64,000 bases of DNA from Gemmatimonadota bacterium. Its GTDB lineage: Bacteria > Gemmatimonadota > Gemmatimonadetes > Longimicrobiales > Gaopeijiaceae. Shown piece by piece: positions 27,228-35,584 of this stretch (position 1 is the first letter of the stretch; the number at the start of each line of letters is the position of its first letter). A model generated the notes under the pieces. That model searched no databases. It was not told the origin of the DNA and saw nothing but the letters and a program-made list of their open reading frames with translations. Where the stretch lies: the NCBI GenBank assembly GCA_022571515.1, contig JACZXQ010000005.1:62001-126000 (forward strand), written 5' to 3'. The position numbers and the translations under genes are program-made.

Positions 27228-29264
27228 TCAGCTGATCGGACGTGACCGCGGCTGGAGCTTCACGGCCCACAACCCCGAGTTCATGTCGGAGAAGAACACG
27301 TGCCCCTTGTACGGCTGCGGACCCCATACGCTGACTTGGTTCTTGTAGTACCCGTCAGGATCCTGAGACTTGTAGACGGCGACCTCACGGCCCTGATGCC
27401 CGAGGTTGCCCATGAGCTCGCCGGAGACGTCGACGACGCGGAGGCCACCCTTGTAGTAGGCCAGGTAGAGCATGTCGTGCTCGACCCAGATGTTGTGCGC
27501 TCCTGCCCCTGGGACCTCGTAGCGCGCCACGTCCTTCGGGTTCTCTGGATCCGTGAAGTCGATGACGTGCAGGTAGCCGTCCATGCGGCCCTGTACACCA
27601 CCCCTGCCGGTTTCCGGGTCGTAGGGCTGATTGTCTGTTCCCTCACCGGCCCAGCTTCGCCCTCTCCCCCCGGAGATCTCGTCGCCCAGGAAGAGGTAGA
27701 ACTTCCCGGTCGACTCCTGATAGTACGGGAACGCCGCGTGCGTAGCACCGACGGGGTACGCCACGTTGGTGACGTAGACAGGATTCTCGATCGAGCCGCC
27801 CCACTGTCCGTTCCCGACGTCTACGACGACCACACCGGTCTGCCACTCGGACGAGTAGGCGATTCCGTCATGAACCCACACATCGTGGATGCGGCTGTTG
27901 GGGTGGTTGTACTCGCTCACGAACTTGGGATCGTACGGGTCCCGTACATCGATGATCACGTACTTGTCTCCGTTCGCGAGCGCGAACAGATAGTCGTCGG
28001 TTGCGAACATGTTGTGGACGCCGCCGGTGACCCCGTGCGTGTCGAAGATCGACGCGATGGTCGGGTGGGCCGGGTCCGCCATGTCCAGAATCACCACGCC
28101 GTTACGACGGTCCGACGCCCCTTCCCTCGACAAGGCCGCGTACCGGCCATTCGGGGCCACCTTCACGTCGTTGACCGTACGTGCGTCGATCCGCAACGAG
28201 TCCGTTTTCACGATGCCGGTTGGGTCGGTCACGTCCCAGAAATACGCCCATCCGTCGGCGGACCACGTGCCCGTGATCGCGTAGTCACGCCCATCGACAC
28301 CCTCGAAGACCCATAGGTCCGAGGTGTGCTGGTTCACGACTGAACCGCGGCCCTGGAGTTCCACCTCCTGGATCACGTCGCGCCCTTGGATGAGCACGGT
28401 ATGACGCGCCGTGAGCGGGCCCGACAGGGCGAGGACCGTGTAGCGGCCAGGGACCTCGGCGACGAACGCTCCGTCCTCCACGATCGCGGATGCGCCAGGC
28501 GCGTTGATCGAATCGTCCGGAACGAATGTGTAGGCCCAGGTCATGGGCAGCCCCTCGATCACTCCCGACGGCCCCGTTCCAACAGCCTCGAAGCGAAGGA
28601 CATCACCCGTGCGCGCGGCGTCGGCGCCGCCACGTATCGTCAGTGCGGTAGCAGGGAAATCGACCACCTCGTATCCGGTCGTCGAGGCCACGGCTCCGTC
28701 GATCGAGGCGGAGATGGTCACCTCCCCGGTCGAAGTGGCCACGACCGTCCCAAATCGATCTACCGTCGCCACGTTCACATTTGACGTCGACCAGTCCACG
28801 ATGAGGTCGGGGCGAGGTGTGCCGTCCGCATGGAACGCCACCGGATCGTGCGTCAGCGTCGTCCCCACGTAGAGCCTCGCACCCGAAGCGTTCACATCCA
28901 CACGCTCGACCGGTGGCCAGGTGACGGTGATCGGGATCCTCAACAGAGCCGGCGCACCTTCCGCGCCGGCCGACATGACCGCCGTTACGATGATCTCGAA
29001 CTCCCCCGCCCGATACGCCTGGAGCACGCCGTCTCGAAACCGAAGCACGTTGCGCGGAGCAGCGAAACGGAGGTCGAGTGCGACGGTTTCTCCGTTAGCG
29101 TCGACGACCCGAACCGTGATCGGAAGGGTCTCTCCGACCTGCAGCGTCGCTGCTGCCGGCTCGGCCACTATGCGGAGTGCGCTGTCCTGGGCCGCGCCTG
29201 CGGTGGGCAGCGAGAGGAATGCGCTCAACACGAGCGCCTTCGGGAAGTGTCTAATCAACGGCAT
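27228..29264 (-). CDS. LVIVD-repeat secreted protein with Big-like domains (paralogue 2)
   Basis: This 678-residue exported protein is the close paralogue of the one at 3781-5808. A signal peptide ends TAGAAQDS. Ig-like Big_2 modules occupy about residues 30-290, including STSNVNVATVDRFGTVVA. The LVIVD propeller follows, with VILDMADPAHPTIAS, VIIDVRDPYDPKFVS and VVVDVGNGQWGG. Long blocks of the propeller are nearly identical between paralogues, while the N-terminal Big region is much more diverged. This fits shared propeller function and different surface presentation. It is convergent with the hemolysin III gene, 44 bases away. Confidence 0.9.
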   Translation of the reverse strand: MPLIRHFPKALVLSAFLSLPTAGAAQDSALRIVAEPAAATLQVGETLPITVRVVDANGETVALDLRFAAPRNVLRFRDGVLQAYRAGEFEIIVTAVMSAGAEGAPALLRIPITVTWPPVERVDVNASGARLYVGTTLTHDPVAFHADGTPRPDLIVDWSTSNVNVATVDRFGTVVATSTGEVTISASIDGAVASTTGYEVVDFPATALTIRGGADAARTGDVLRFEAVGTGPSGVIEGLPMTWAYTFVPDDSINAPGASAIVEDGAFVAEVPGRYTVLALSGPLTARHTVLIQGRDVIQEVELQGRGSVVNQHTSDLWVFEGVDGRDYAITGTWSADGWAYFWDVTDPTGIVKTDSLRIDARTVNDVKVAPNGRYAALSREGASDRRNGVVILDMADPAHPTIASIFDTHGVTGGVHNMFATDDYLFALANGDKYVIIDVRDPYDPKFVSEYNHPNSRIHDVWVHDGIAYSSEWQTGVVVVDVGNGQWGGSIENPVYVTNVAYPVGATHAAFPYYQESTGKFYLFLGDEISGGRGRSWAGEGTDNQPYDPETGRGGVQGRMDGYLHVIDFTDPENPKDVARYEVPGAGAHNIWVEHDMLYLAYYKGGLRVVDVSGELMGNLGHQGREVAVYKSQDPDGYYKNQVSVWGPQPYKGHVFFSDMNSGLWAVKLQPRSRPIS

Positions 29265-29445
29265 CGGTCGAGTCGCCTGCGGTCGGAGGTGTCATACGGG
29301 TAGGAAATCCTATATCCCTAGGGCTCAGGAAGACAAGGATGGCGTGGCGAGTGATCTCTAATGCACCTTCGGCACGCCCAGGAAGGATCAGCGAGTTCAT
29401 CGTGACGAGGGGGCAACATCAACGACGCATTGATTGGAGGAATTG

Positions 29446-30045
29446 ATGAGGGTCCTGGTTGTTGGAGCATCGGGGACTATCGGCCGCGCAATCGTCGAGG
29501 AGCTAGGACAGCGTCATGAGGTCATCACGGCCGGGCGATCGTCCGGTGAGTTGCAGACGGACATCACCGACAGCACGGCGATTCGGACGATGTTCGAGAG
29601 GGCCGGGTCGGTTGACGCTCTCGTCTCCGCTACCGGAAAGGTCAAGTTCGCTCCGTTCGAAAACATGGAGGCGGAAGACTACGAGATCGGCTTGAAGGAC
29701 AAGCTCATGGGACAGGTCAATCTCGTTCTGATCGGTCGCGACTACCTGTCGGACGGGGGGTCGTTCACGCTCACGACCGGCGTTCTCGACAGCGATCCGA
29801 TTCGTGAGGGCACATCAGCCTCAATGGTGAATGGCGCGATCAACGCGTTCGTTGCAGCAGCAGCAATCGAGATGCCGCGAGGGCAACGCATCAACGTCGT
29901 GAGTCCGGGAGTTATCGAAGAGGCGATGGAGGTCTACGCCCCGTTCTTCCGAGGCTTTGAGCCTGTCCCGGCGGCTCGTGCCGCGCTCGCGTACGCCAAG
30001 AGTGTCGAGGGCGCTCAAACTGGCCGGGTATATCGTGTGCTCTAG
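29446..30045 (+). CDS. Short-chain dehydrogenase-like protein lacking YxxxK
   Basis: This 199-residue Rossmann protein begins MRVLVVGASGTIGRAIVEEL, the TGxxxGxG-like dinucleotide site, and contains DALVSATGKVKFAPF. In ordinary SDRs a catalytic Tyr-x-x-x-Lys follows. Here the equivalent stretch reads TSASMVNGAINAFV and no such pair is present, so activity may be altered or lost. The start at 29446 has GGAGG seven bases upstream. The permease gene begins 13 bases downstream. Confidence 0.8.
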   Translation: MRVLVVGASGTIGRAIVEELGQRHEVITAGRSSGELQTDITDSTAIRTMFERAGSVDALVSATGKVKFAPFENMEAEDYEIGLKDKLMGQVNLVLIGRDYLSDGGSFTLTTGVLDSDPIREGTSASMVNGAINAFVAAAAIEMPRGQRINVVSPGVIEEAMEVYAPFFRGFEPVPAARAALAYAKSVEGAQTGRVYRVL

Positions 30046-30058
30046 CCGCCCGGGCAGC

Positions 30059-31403
30059 GTGCGGAATGAGGGGCTGGTGCGCGTGATCGGAGTCGGCGCA
30101 CTTGGCCTGGGCGTTGTGAACATGGTGGTCGGTGCAGGAATCTTCGTTTTGCCGGGCCGCGTCGCAGCAGAGCTGGGATCTGCCGCGATTCTCGCTTACC
30201 TCATCTGTTCGGTCGCCCTGGCGCTGATCTTCCTGTGTTTTGCGGAAGTCGGCAGCCGCATAACCCGCAGCGGCGGCGCCTACGCGTACATCGAAGAAGC
30301 GTTTGGACCGTTTGCCGGATTCATCGCGTCGATACTGTTCTGGTTCGGCTTTTCTGCCCTGGCGGATGCTGCCATCACCGTAGCCATGGTCGAAGTAATG
30401 GCCATCGCGTTTCCGGTTCTTGGCGAAAGCATTGCACGTGCAGTGTTCATCATCGCCCTGTTCATGTTTTTGACCGTCGTGAACATCAGGGGCGTCAAGG
30501 CGGGCGTACGACTATACGTGTTCAACACGCTGGCCAAGTTGATCCCGCTGTTGCTGCTGTTGGTCGCCGGACTGTTCGCCATAAACATCGAGAATCTTGC
30601 GATTCCCGAATGGCCTTCCGCTCAACAAATCGGAGCAGGCGCGATCATGCTGTTTTTTGCCTTCACCGGGGCGGAATCTGCGCTGAACGCCAGTGGAGAA
30701 ATCAAAAACCCATCGAAGACCGTGCCGATGGGGCTATTGCTCGGGATCGGGGGTCTTCTTGTGCTTTACATTGGGCTGCAAACGGTCGCGCAGGGCGTGC
30801 TCGGGCCGGAACTTGCAAACAACACCGAAGCGCCGCTGGCGGCTGTTGCGGTCGAAGTCTTGGGCGGCTGGGGTGGCAAGATGCTGCTCGTGGGCGTTGT
30901 CATTTCGATTTATGGTGCGATCAGCGGAGACATGCTGGGCGCCCCGAGGGTCATATTCGCATCATCGCTGGACGATAACCTGCCGAAGGTCCTGTCGAAG
31001 GTACATCCAAAGTACAGGACGCCGTATGTGGCGGTGATTTTCTTCGCAATTGTGGTATGCGCGTTTGCGCTGAAGTGGCACGTTCAGGTATCTGGCTGTA
31101 TTCGCGACCGGGTCGCTGCTGCTCATCGACCTCGGCGTGAGCCTTGCCGTGATGCGTTTGCGCCAGCGTGACGGTCTACCTGGAGCCGGCGAGTTCCGAT
31201 TGCCATTCGGGCCTCTCATTCCGCTATCGAGCTGCTTCATCGTCGGCTGGCTGCTCCTGCAAGTGCCTGCCGAAGAAGCGTTCAGCATCGCCGGGCTTAT
31301 CGGCGCCTCGGCCGTCCTGTACGCGGTTGGAGCAATAGTTCGTGGGTTGAAAGCTAGAGCGAAGCCTGGCGCCCCATTGTTGCCAGGTGCACCGCGTCTC
31401 TGA
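30059..31403 (+). pseudogene. APC-superfamily amino acid permease, frameshifted
   Basis: This is a 12-helix amino acid/polyamine permease. The first part reads from GTG 30059 with VVNMVVGAGIFVLPGRVA, the TM1 GAGIF motif, through FFAFTGAESALNASGEI and GAISGDMLGAPRVIFA. Near 31072-31074 (CTGAAGTGGC) the family sequence moves to the next frame, where SGTFRYLAVFATGSLLLIDL and PFGPLIPLSSCFIVGWLL complete the last helices, ending at 31403. One extra A explains the shift. It is either an assembly indel or true inactivation. The substrate is unknown. Its 3' end overlaps the end of the convergent homoserine dehydrogenase gene by 50 bases. Confidence 0.8.
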
Positions 31404-32433
31404 CCATGGACGCCGCTGTCGGTACGGGTTCACGCTCCCACAATTTGTGGAACGTTCTTCCGTACATGTCACTTTGAATTTCGACTGCCATTTCCCAACC
31501 GCTGCAACCGCCCAGAAAGCTCGCGATCGGCACAGGCGTAGGTTCGACCCGGAAACGCCATTCGGTATCGACACGCTCGGCAGTAGCCACCAGCTTGAGC
31601 ACTGACCCGTCCCGACGGCACTGCTGCAGCCGATCGGGCTGTACGTCCTCGATGCCAGTCACGTTCACGTCGGAGATCGTGATCATCCTGTCCGTGAAGC
31701 TATTCGCGGCGATGACGAGCTTGGCGGCAGTGTCCCAGCCGCCGACGTCGAGGCTCGGATCGGCTTCCGCGATTCCTCTTTCTCGAGTTTCGCGGAGCGC
31801 ATCGGCATAGGCGCGCCCATGGAGCATTTCTTCAAGAATGAAGTTCGTTGTGCCGTTGAAGATGCCTCGGAGGCCCAACACTTCGCCGCAGACCATGTCA
31901 CGCCGGATGATGTTGAGCACGGGAAGCCCGCCACAGAACGCTGCGCTGTAGAGGATACCCACGCCGGCGTCCGCCGCGAGACGATCGAGCTCCTCGTGAG
32001 CAAGCGCCAATGGGCCCTTGTTGGCCAACACCAGGTGCAGCCCGTGCTCCAGCGCCGTCCTGCAATTCGAGAGGCCCGGATCTCCCGTGTCGAGGTCGAG
32101 CGGTGACGCTTCCAGGAGAATTTCGCACGGGAATCTGTCGAGTGCCCCCGCCAGGGCTAGCCCTTCGCAAAACTCCGGTAGCTCGCAAAGCTTCAACCCA
32201 CGCGCCTTGTGTTCCAGCAGGCGGTTGAGATCGAACCCATCATCACTGACCGCGACACCGCTGCTGTCGACAACGCAGTGGACGCTGAAAGCGAGGTCAT
32301 ATTTCTCGCTGAGGGTGTCGTCGCGCTCGATAAGATGCCTGAGAAAACGGCGTCCCACGTTGCCCAATCCGACCAGGGCCAACCTGACTCGCTTCACCTG
32401 GGACTCACTTTTGGGAATGGATTCATGGACCAC
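31354..32433 (-). CDS. Homoserine dehydrogenase
   Basis: This 359-residue NAD(P)-dependent enzyme interconverts aspartate semialdehyde and homoserine. The N-terminal Rossmann motif is LVGLGNVGRRFLRHL. The substrate-domain blocks HLVLANKGPLA, GIFNGTTNFILEEM and AEADPSLDVGGWDTAAKL are classic for the family, including the catalytic-lysine region DTAAK. There is no C-terminal ACT domain, so it is the short unregulated form. It is the last gene of a three-gene run (ornithine-cyclodeaminase homologue, dehydratase remnant, this gene) with gaps of 22-25 bases. A role in amino acid catabolism with the neighbouring permease is as likely as biosynthesis. Confidence 0.88.
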   Translation of the reverse strand: MVHESIPKSESQVKRVRLALVGLGNVGRRFLRHLIERDDTLSEKYDLAFSVHCVVDSSGVAVSDDGFDLNRLLEHKARGLKLCELPEFCEGLALAGALDRFPCEILLEASPLDLDTGDPGLSNCRTALEHGLHLVLANKGPLALAHEELDRLAADAGVGILYSAAFCGGLPVLNIIRRDMVCGEVLGLRGIFNGTTNFILEEMLHGRAYADALRETRERGIAEADPSLDVGGWDTAAKLVIAANSFTDRMITISDVNVTGIEDVQPDRLQQCRRDGSVLKLVATAERVDTEWRFRVEPTPVPIASFLGGCSGWEMAVEIQSDMYGRTFHKLWEREPVPTAASMVRDAVHLATMGRQASL

Positions 32434-32455
32434 TGCCTCGTCGTCCGCAGCATCC

Positions 32456-32722
32456 CTACCGAATGATCCGCTTGAAGACCGCCAGATCGACGTTCCGGCC
32501 GCAGACGACGGCGACGACCTTCTTGCCCTTGAATTGCTCCCTTCGCTTGAGGAGACCCCCGACGGCCAGCGCCCCTGAACCTTCCACCACCAGACGATGT
32601 TGCTCGAACAGCAGGCGGATGGAGTCCTCGAGAGGTGTGGGCGAAAGGTAATCCTCGCACCTCTTGCTGGCCTCCAGAACCAACTGGGGTATATCGAGCT
32701 GCTGCTGAACTTCGGTAATCAT
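32456..32722 (-). pseudogene. Threonine/serine dehydratase with large internal deletion
   Basis: The 88-codon frame joins the two ends of a PLP-dependent threonine dehydratase. Residues 1-35 (EASKRCEDYLSPTPLEDS) match the N-terminal lead-in of the family, where the text normally runs on to the PLP-lysine segment. From residue 36 (IRLLFEQHRLVVEGSGALAV) to the end (KKVVAVVCGRNVDLAVF) it matches the C-terminal part of the catalytic domain. Roughly 200 residues, including the PLP lysine and the glycine-rich phosphate loop, are missing, yet the frame is preserved. It cannot be catalytically active. It lies between the homoserine dehydrogenase and ornithine-cyclodeaminase genes with operon spacing. 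Confidence 0.75.
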
Positions 32723-32747
32723 GAGTGTTACCCCGTTTGTGTTGATC

Positions 32748-33719
32748 CTACCGGAGAGCGCGGTCGACCATCTTCGCGATCTGAATGTCTTGGATCGCGA
32801 CCCCGGTCAGATCCGCAACCGTGATCTGGTCCTCGCTGGTTCGTCCAATCGCGGGGTTCTTGATCACCTGGCCCAATTCAAGAATGGAGCCTTCCTCGAT
32901 CAGTCCTCCTTGAATCGCATGATGGCACTCGCCGTACTGGCCACATTGTGAGATGCTGTCCGCGACCACCAGATCCGCCTTCGCCAAGAGCGCGGCTTCG
33001 AGTTCCTGCTTGCCAAGATCATCGGACCCCATTGCGGTGATATGCGTACCCTTTCTCACTTGATCGGCGCGGATCAAAGGATTCTTGGCCGAGGTCGTCG
33101 TGACGATGAGATTGCACTGCGACACCAGGTCATCCAGTGTCTCTGCCGCCCGGATATCCAATCCCCAAGCCTGAATGTTCTCGCTCGCTCGAAGATCGTC
33201 GAGCATGCCTTGCACTTTGGTCGAATCCCTACCCCAGATGAAGCAGCTCTCGCAGTCGACGACAGTGCGAAGCATGTCGAGTTGCATCCTCGCCTGCACG
33301 CCAGTTCCGACGATTCCGATGTGATGGATAGTCTTTGGCGCCAGGTGCTTCGCTGCGACCGCCCCCGCGGCAGCGGTGCGCATATCGGTGAGCCAGCATT
33401 TGTCCAGTAGAATCAGCTTGAGCTCTCCGGTCTTCTGACTGAAAACCAGGATTACGCCATCGGCGACCGGCAGGTCGAGCTCGGGGTTGTCGTAGAATCC
33501 GGATGCCATCTTCAAGACGTAGTATTCGCCACCGGATACGAAACCGTACTTGATGTGAACGTCGCCTGGAGGGTCGTCGAAGTGCAAGAATCCAACCGGC
33601 GGGACGGTCACCTTGCCTTCGGAATAGAGAACAAATCCAATCTCGATTTCCTGGATCAGCTGTGGGGTGTCTATTAGAGACTTGATCTCATCGAGTTCGA
33701 GTACGGTTGTCACCGGCAT
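32748..33719 (-). CDS. Ornithine cyclodeaminase / mu-crystallin family protein
   Basis: This 323-residue NAD(P)-binding protein has family blocks DVHIKYGFVSGGEYYVLKMASGFYDN (split), WLTDMRTAAAGAVAAKHLAP, the Rossmann motif IGIVGTGVQARMQ and GTHITAMGSDD. The family covers ornithine cyclodeaminase, alanine dehydrogenase, iminosuccinate or ketimine reductases and EutC-type proteins of ectoine use. A threonine-dehydratase partner next door resembles the eutB-eutC and hydroxyaspartate dehydratase / iminosuccinate reductase pairs, but here the dehydratase is gutted. Reaction unassigned. A decayed second copy of its 5' end lies at 39112-39264. Confidence 0.82.
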   Translation of the reverse strand: MPVTTVLELDEIKSLIDTPQLIQEIEIGFVLYSEGKVTVPPVGFLHFDDPPGDVHIKYGFVSGGEYYVLKMASGFYDNPELDLPVADGVILVFSQKTGELKLILLDKCWLTDMRTAAAGAVAAKHLAPKTIHHIGIVGTGVQARMQLDMLRTVVDCESCFIWGRDSTKVQGMLDDLRASENIQAWGLDIRAAETLDDLVSQCNLIVTTTSAKNPLIRADQVRKGTHITAMGSDDLGKQELEAALLAKADLVVADSISQCGQYGECHHAIQGGLIEEGSILELGQVIKNPAIGRTSEDQITVADLTGVAIQDIQIAKMVDRALR

Positions 33720-33734
33720 GCCTCGTGTTGGAAG

Positions 33735-33812
33735 TCACTGAGGGTCCACCCCGCTCACCCACCGCCGGACCGCCTCGTCCTTGAACTCTGGCGTGTAAAT
33801 CCGATGGCTCAT
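33735..33812 (-). pseudogene. IS3-type transposase orfA fragment
   Basis: After a strong GGAGG site the minus strand encodes MSHRIYTPEFKDEAVRRWVSG, the start of an IS3-family OrfA (helix-turn-helix subunit). The frame stops after 25 codons in unrelated sequence. Only this 5' end remains, placed directly upstream of the ornithine-cyclodeaminase gene. No terminal repeats were found. Confidence 0.55.
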
Positions 33813-33872
33813 GACACCTCCTAGGTAGGTCTGGAATTCTAGACTCCCGGTGTCTACCAAACCATGGGAACT

Positions 33873-34202
33873 TCACTCGGTGCCCACCCCGGCCTCGAGG
33901 AGCTCGTGGACAAGAGCGTTCATGCTCAAGCCCCTCCGTTTAGCGACTTCAGCGAGCCTTCGGTGGAGCTCGGGTGGGCCGCGAAACTGGAACTTGCCCG
34001 AGAACGGCTTTTCGGGGTTCACGCCGTCCTCCGCACACATATCCAGGCAGTCCTCAACGGACGACTGCATCGCCGCGCGGAGTTCATCCACCGAGCGACC
34101 CTGAAAGGTGATGACGTCGCGCGTGTTCATGACCTCGCCGTGGAAGGCGTCGATGGAGGGGTCGAACTCGAACACCCCCACATATCCCTTGTGCTGAATC
34201 AC
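33873..34202 (-). CDS. hicB: HicB-family antitoxin
   Basis: This 109-residue antitoxin of a type II HicAB module has an N-terminal partially degenerate RNase-H-like domain (HKGYVGVFEFDPS, HGEVMNTRDVITFQG, SVDELRAAMQSSVEDCLDMC). The C-terminal ribbon-helix-helix type DNA-binding part is FRGPPELHRRLAEVAKRRG. The GTG at 34202 overlaps the hicA stop by four bases (GTGA), so the order is toxin then antitoxin. It binds and neutralises HicA and represses the operon, probably through the palindromes at 34446-34474. Confidence 0.85.
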   Translation of the reverse strand: MIQHKGYVGVFEFDPSIDAFHGEVMNTRDVITFQGRSVDELRAAMQSSVEDCLDMCAEDGVNPEKPFSGKFQFRGPPELHRRLAEVAKRRGLSMNALVHELLEAGVGTE

Positions 34203-34447
34203 GGTTTCACTCCTGCTGTTTCGAGGAAGCGACCCGCCGACCTCACCGCACCCTTCCCGGTCTCGGGCTTCGGGCGGTGGAACGTGGCCCTGCAATCGTT
34301 CAACGTCACACGGACGCGGGAGCCCCGACCTTCCCGAACGTCGGCGCCGAGTGCACGGATCAGACCCTCGATATCCACCCACCGGATATCGGCCGGAACC
34401 AGGTCCGTGAAGATGGCGTCCAGGGTCCTCCTGTGCTTCTTATTCAT
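34199..34447 (-). CDS. hicA: HicA-family mRNA interferase toxin
   Basis: This 82-residue toxin has a double-stranded-RNA-binding-like fold. It begins MNKKHRRTLDAIFTD, and RVRVTLNDCRATFHRPKP holds the conserved histidine needed for mRNA cleavage. It is the first gene of the hicAB pair. Its ATG lies inside the left operator palindrome, so repressor binding would cover the start region. Confidence 0.85.
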   Translation of the reverse strand: MNKKHRRTLDAIFTDLVPADIRWVDIEGLIRALGADVREGRGSRVRVTLNDCRATFHRPKPETGKGAVRSAGRFLETAGVKP

Positions 34448-34474
34448 GATATGAGGATATCATCAGGTGATATC
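34446..34474. promoter_or_regulatory. Two overlapping palindromic operators of hicAB
   Basis: ATGATAT-GAGG-ATATCAT (34446-34463) and GATATCA-TCAGG-TGATATC (34456-34474) are perfect inverted repeats sharing the central ATATCA half-site. They overlap the hicA start codon and upstream DNA. They are likely binding sites for HicB or the HicAB complex. Confidence 0.7.
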
Positions 34475-34492
34475 ACACGTCATTGGGTCGGG

Positions 34493-34600
34493 CGGCGGCG
34501 GGAGTGATCGGCGGTTCGCCTGCGGCGAATCCTCGATCGTCTCGTCGGTGAGCATGAGGGTCTTCGACACCACGTGTGCTCCTCGGCTCGAACCCGCATA
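34493..34600 (+). repeat. Dispersed repeat A, copy 1
   Basis: About 105 bases are shared with 42214-42324 in the same orientation, including a 28-base exact block at 34523-34550 (identical to 42247-42274). Each copy contains a short hairpin, GGTTCGCC/GGCGAATCC. No coding potential is apparent. The gene-free interval 34475-34882 holds this repeat and repeat B and nothing else recognised. Confidence 0.65.
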
Positions 34601-34795
34601 TTTCGTCGCGGTCGATTCCCAGATGAGCCCTGTCGTTGTTGACTGTTCGGTGTCTTCCGGGGGGGGATGTGTGTACCGGGTGTGTGAGCCGGTCGCAACC
34701 TGCGATATCAGATTCAGGATGCTTCATACCCCTGCATATTAGGGAAGCTTGGGAATCGGCGATGGGATTCGAACCTCACGTGGTTGCTCGATGTG

Positions 34796-34858
34796 GATGC
34801 CAACGGCGACGCCCCTTCAAACGCAGGACTCTCACGCCAGGTTGAGTTCTGGAACAGG
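34796..34858 (+). repeat. Dispersed repeat B, copy 1
   Basis: This segment, ending GTTGAGTTCTGGAACAGG, resembles 41990-42061, which ends GCCGAGTTTTGGAACAGG. Similarity is partial but runs for about 60 bases and is in the same orientation. A tRNA-T-loop-like string (GGTTCGAATCCC on the minus strand) lies just upstream, but no tRNA folds. Confidence 0.45.
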
Positions 34859-34882
34859 CTGAAACACGCGCCCCGAACAGGG

Positions 34883-35278
34883 TCAGGTCACGCGGTCTAC
34901 CCCCGGAAGCGAGTCGAACCCGCGATCAAATGTCAGAATACGGGTGACTCCGTGGTGCTCCATGACGGCGACGTGAAGCGCGTCCCGGGCCGAAGTTGCG
35001 ATTCCCCCGTCCAGCACGGTGCGCGCCCGCTCCACATCCGCTCGCTGGATAGCGTACACTTCGTCGACCACACCCAGGAGTGCATCGAAGGCGGGCTGGA
35101 TGGCATCCCGTCGCTCAATCGCCACGTAACGATGGAGGATTTCCTGCAGAACCTCCGCGCTCGTAACGAGCCGCTCCTTGTCTGCGATGGCCCGCTCGAG
35201 CAGATGCTGGGCATCGGTCTTGTGAGGGTGCGGAGCGCCCACGAGGTACATGGGCACGTTCGAATCGACGAAAATCAA
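34883..35278 (-). CDS. vapC: VapC-type PIN-domain toxin
   Basis: This 131-residue PIN-domain ribonuclease has acidic metal-binding residues in [35 protein letters not shown] and [13 protein letters not shown], the usual D-E-D-D set. VapC toxins cut tRNA or rRNA. The ATG overlaps the antitoxin stop by four bases (ATGA). Confidence 0.87.
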   Translation of the reverse strand: MIFVDSNVPMYLVGAPHPHKTDAQHLLERAIADKERLVTSAEVLQEILHRYVAIERRDAIQPAFDALLGVVDEVYAIQRADVERARTVLDGGIATSARDALHVAVMEHHGVTRILTFDRGFDSLPGVDRVT

Positions 35279-35526
35279 GGCTCAGTTACGTAGCCTTGTT
35301 CGATTTCGCGAAGCATCTGAGCGATGTCGGCTGTGGGGAAGTCGTGCCGTGCGGCCGCCCGGACCACGGCCAGCTTCTTGTGCGCGTCCGATGCCGGCTC
35401 AGCTGATCGGGTCTCCCGAAGCGAGCGTCGAACCCACTCCGAGACGCTAAGCCCCTTCCGCCGCGCCGCTCGACTCACTTCGCGGTACTCGGTATCGTCG
35501 AGGATGACCTGCAGACGCTTACTCAT
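35275..35526 (-). CDS. vapB: Ribbon-helix-helix antitoxin partner of VapC
   Basis: This 83-residue protein has an N-terminal ribbon-helix-helix (CopG/Arc) motif, [20 protein letters not shown], then [12 protein letters not shown]. The acidic C-terminal part would wrap the toxin. The ATG at 35526 was preferred to the in-frame one at 35544, which lies inside the operator array. Autorepression through the ACTCAT/ATGAGT repeats is likely. Confidence 0.8.
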   Translation of the reverse strand: MSKRLQVILDDTEYREVSRAARRKGLSVSEWVRRSLRETRSAEPASDAHKKLAVVRAAARHDFPTADIAQMLREIEQGYVTEP

Positions 35527-35558
35527 GAGATGAGTATAGATCACTCATACCCATGAGT
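35521..35558. promoter_or_regulatory. Paired palindromic operators of vapBC
   Basis: ACTCAT-GAG-ATGAGT (35521-35535) and ACTCAT-ACCC-ATGAGT (35543-35558) give four half-sites of the same 6-mer around the vapB start. The regular arrangement fits cooperative binding of ribbon-helix-helix dimers. Confidence 0.7.
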
Positions 35559-35584
35559 CAACCTCACTGCAGCAGGGGGTGGGT

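Noticed and set aside
31354-33719. Firm assignment of the amino-acid group to ectoine use or to the hydroxyaspartate cycle
   Set aside because: Both pathways pair a dehydratase with an ornithine-cyclodeaminase homologue, but their diagnostic partner genes are absent and the dehydratase is deleted.
34750-34830. tRNA-like string (GGTTCGAATCCC on the minus strand)
   Set aside because: The T-loop consensus is there, but the T stem does not pair and no acceptor or anticodon arms can be formed.
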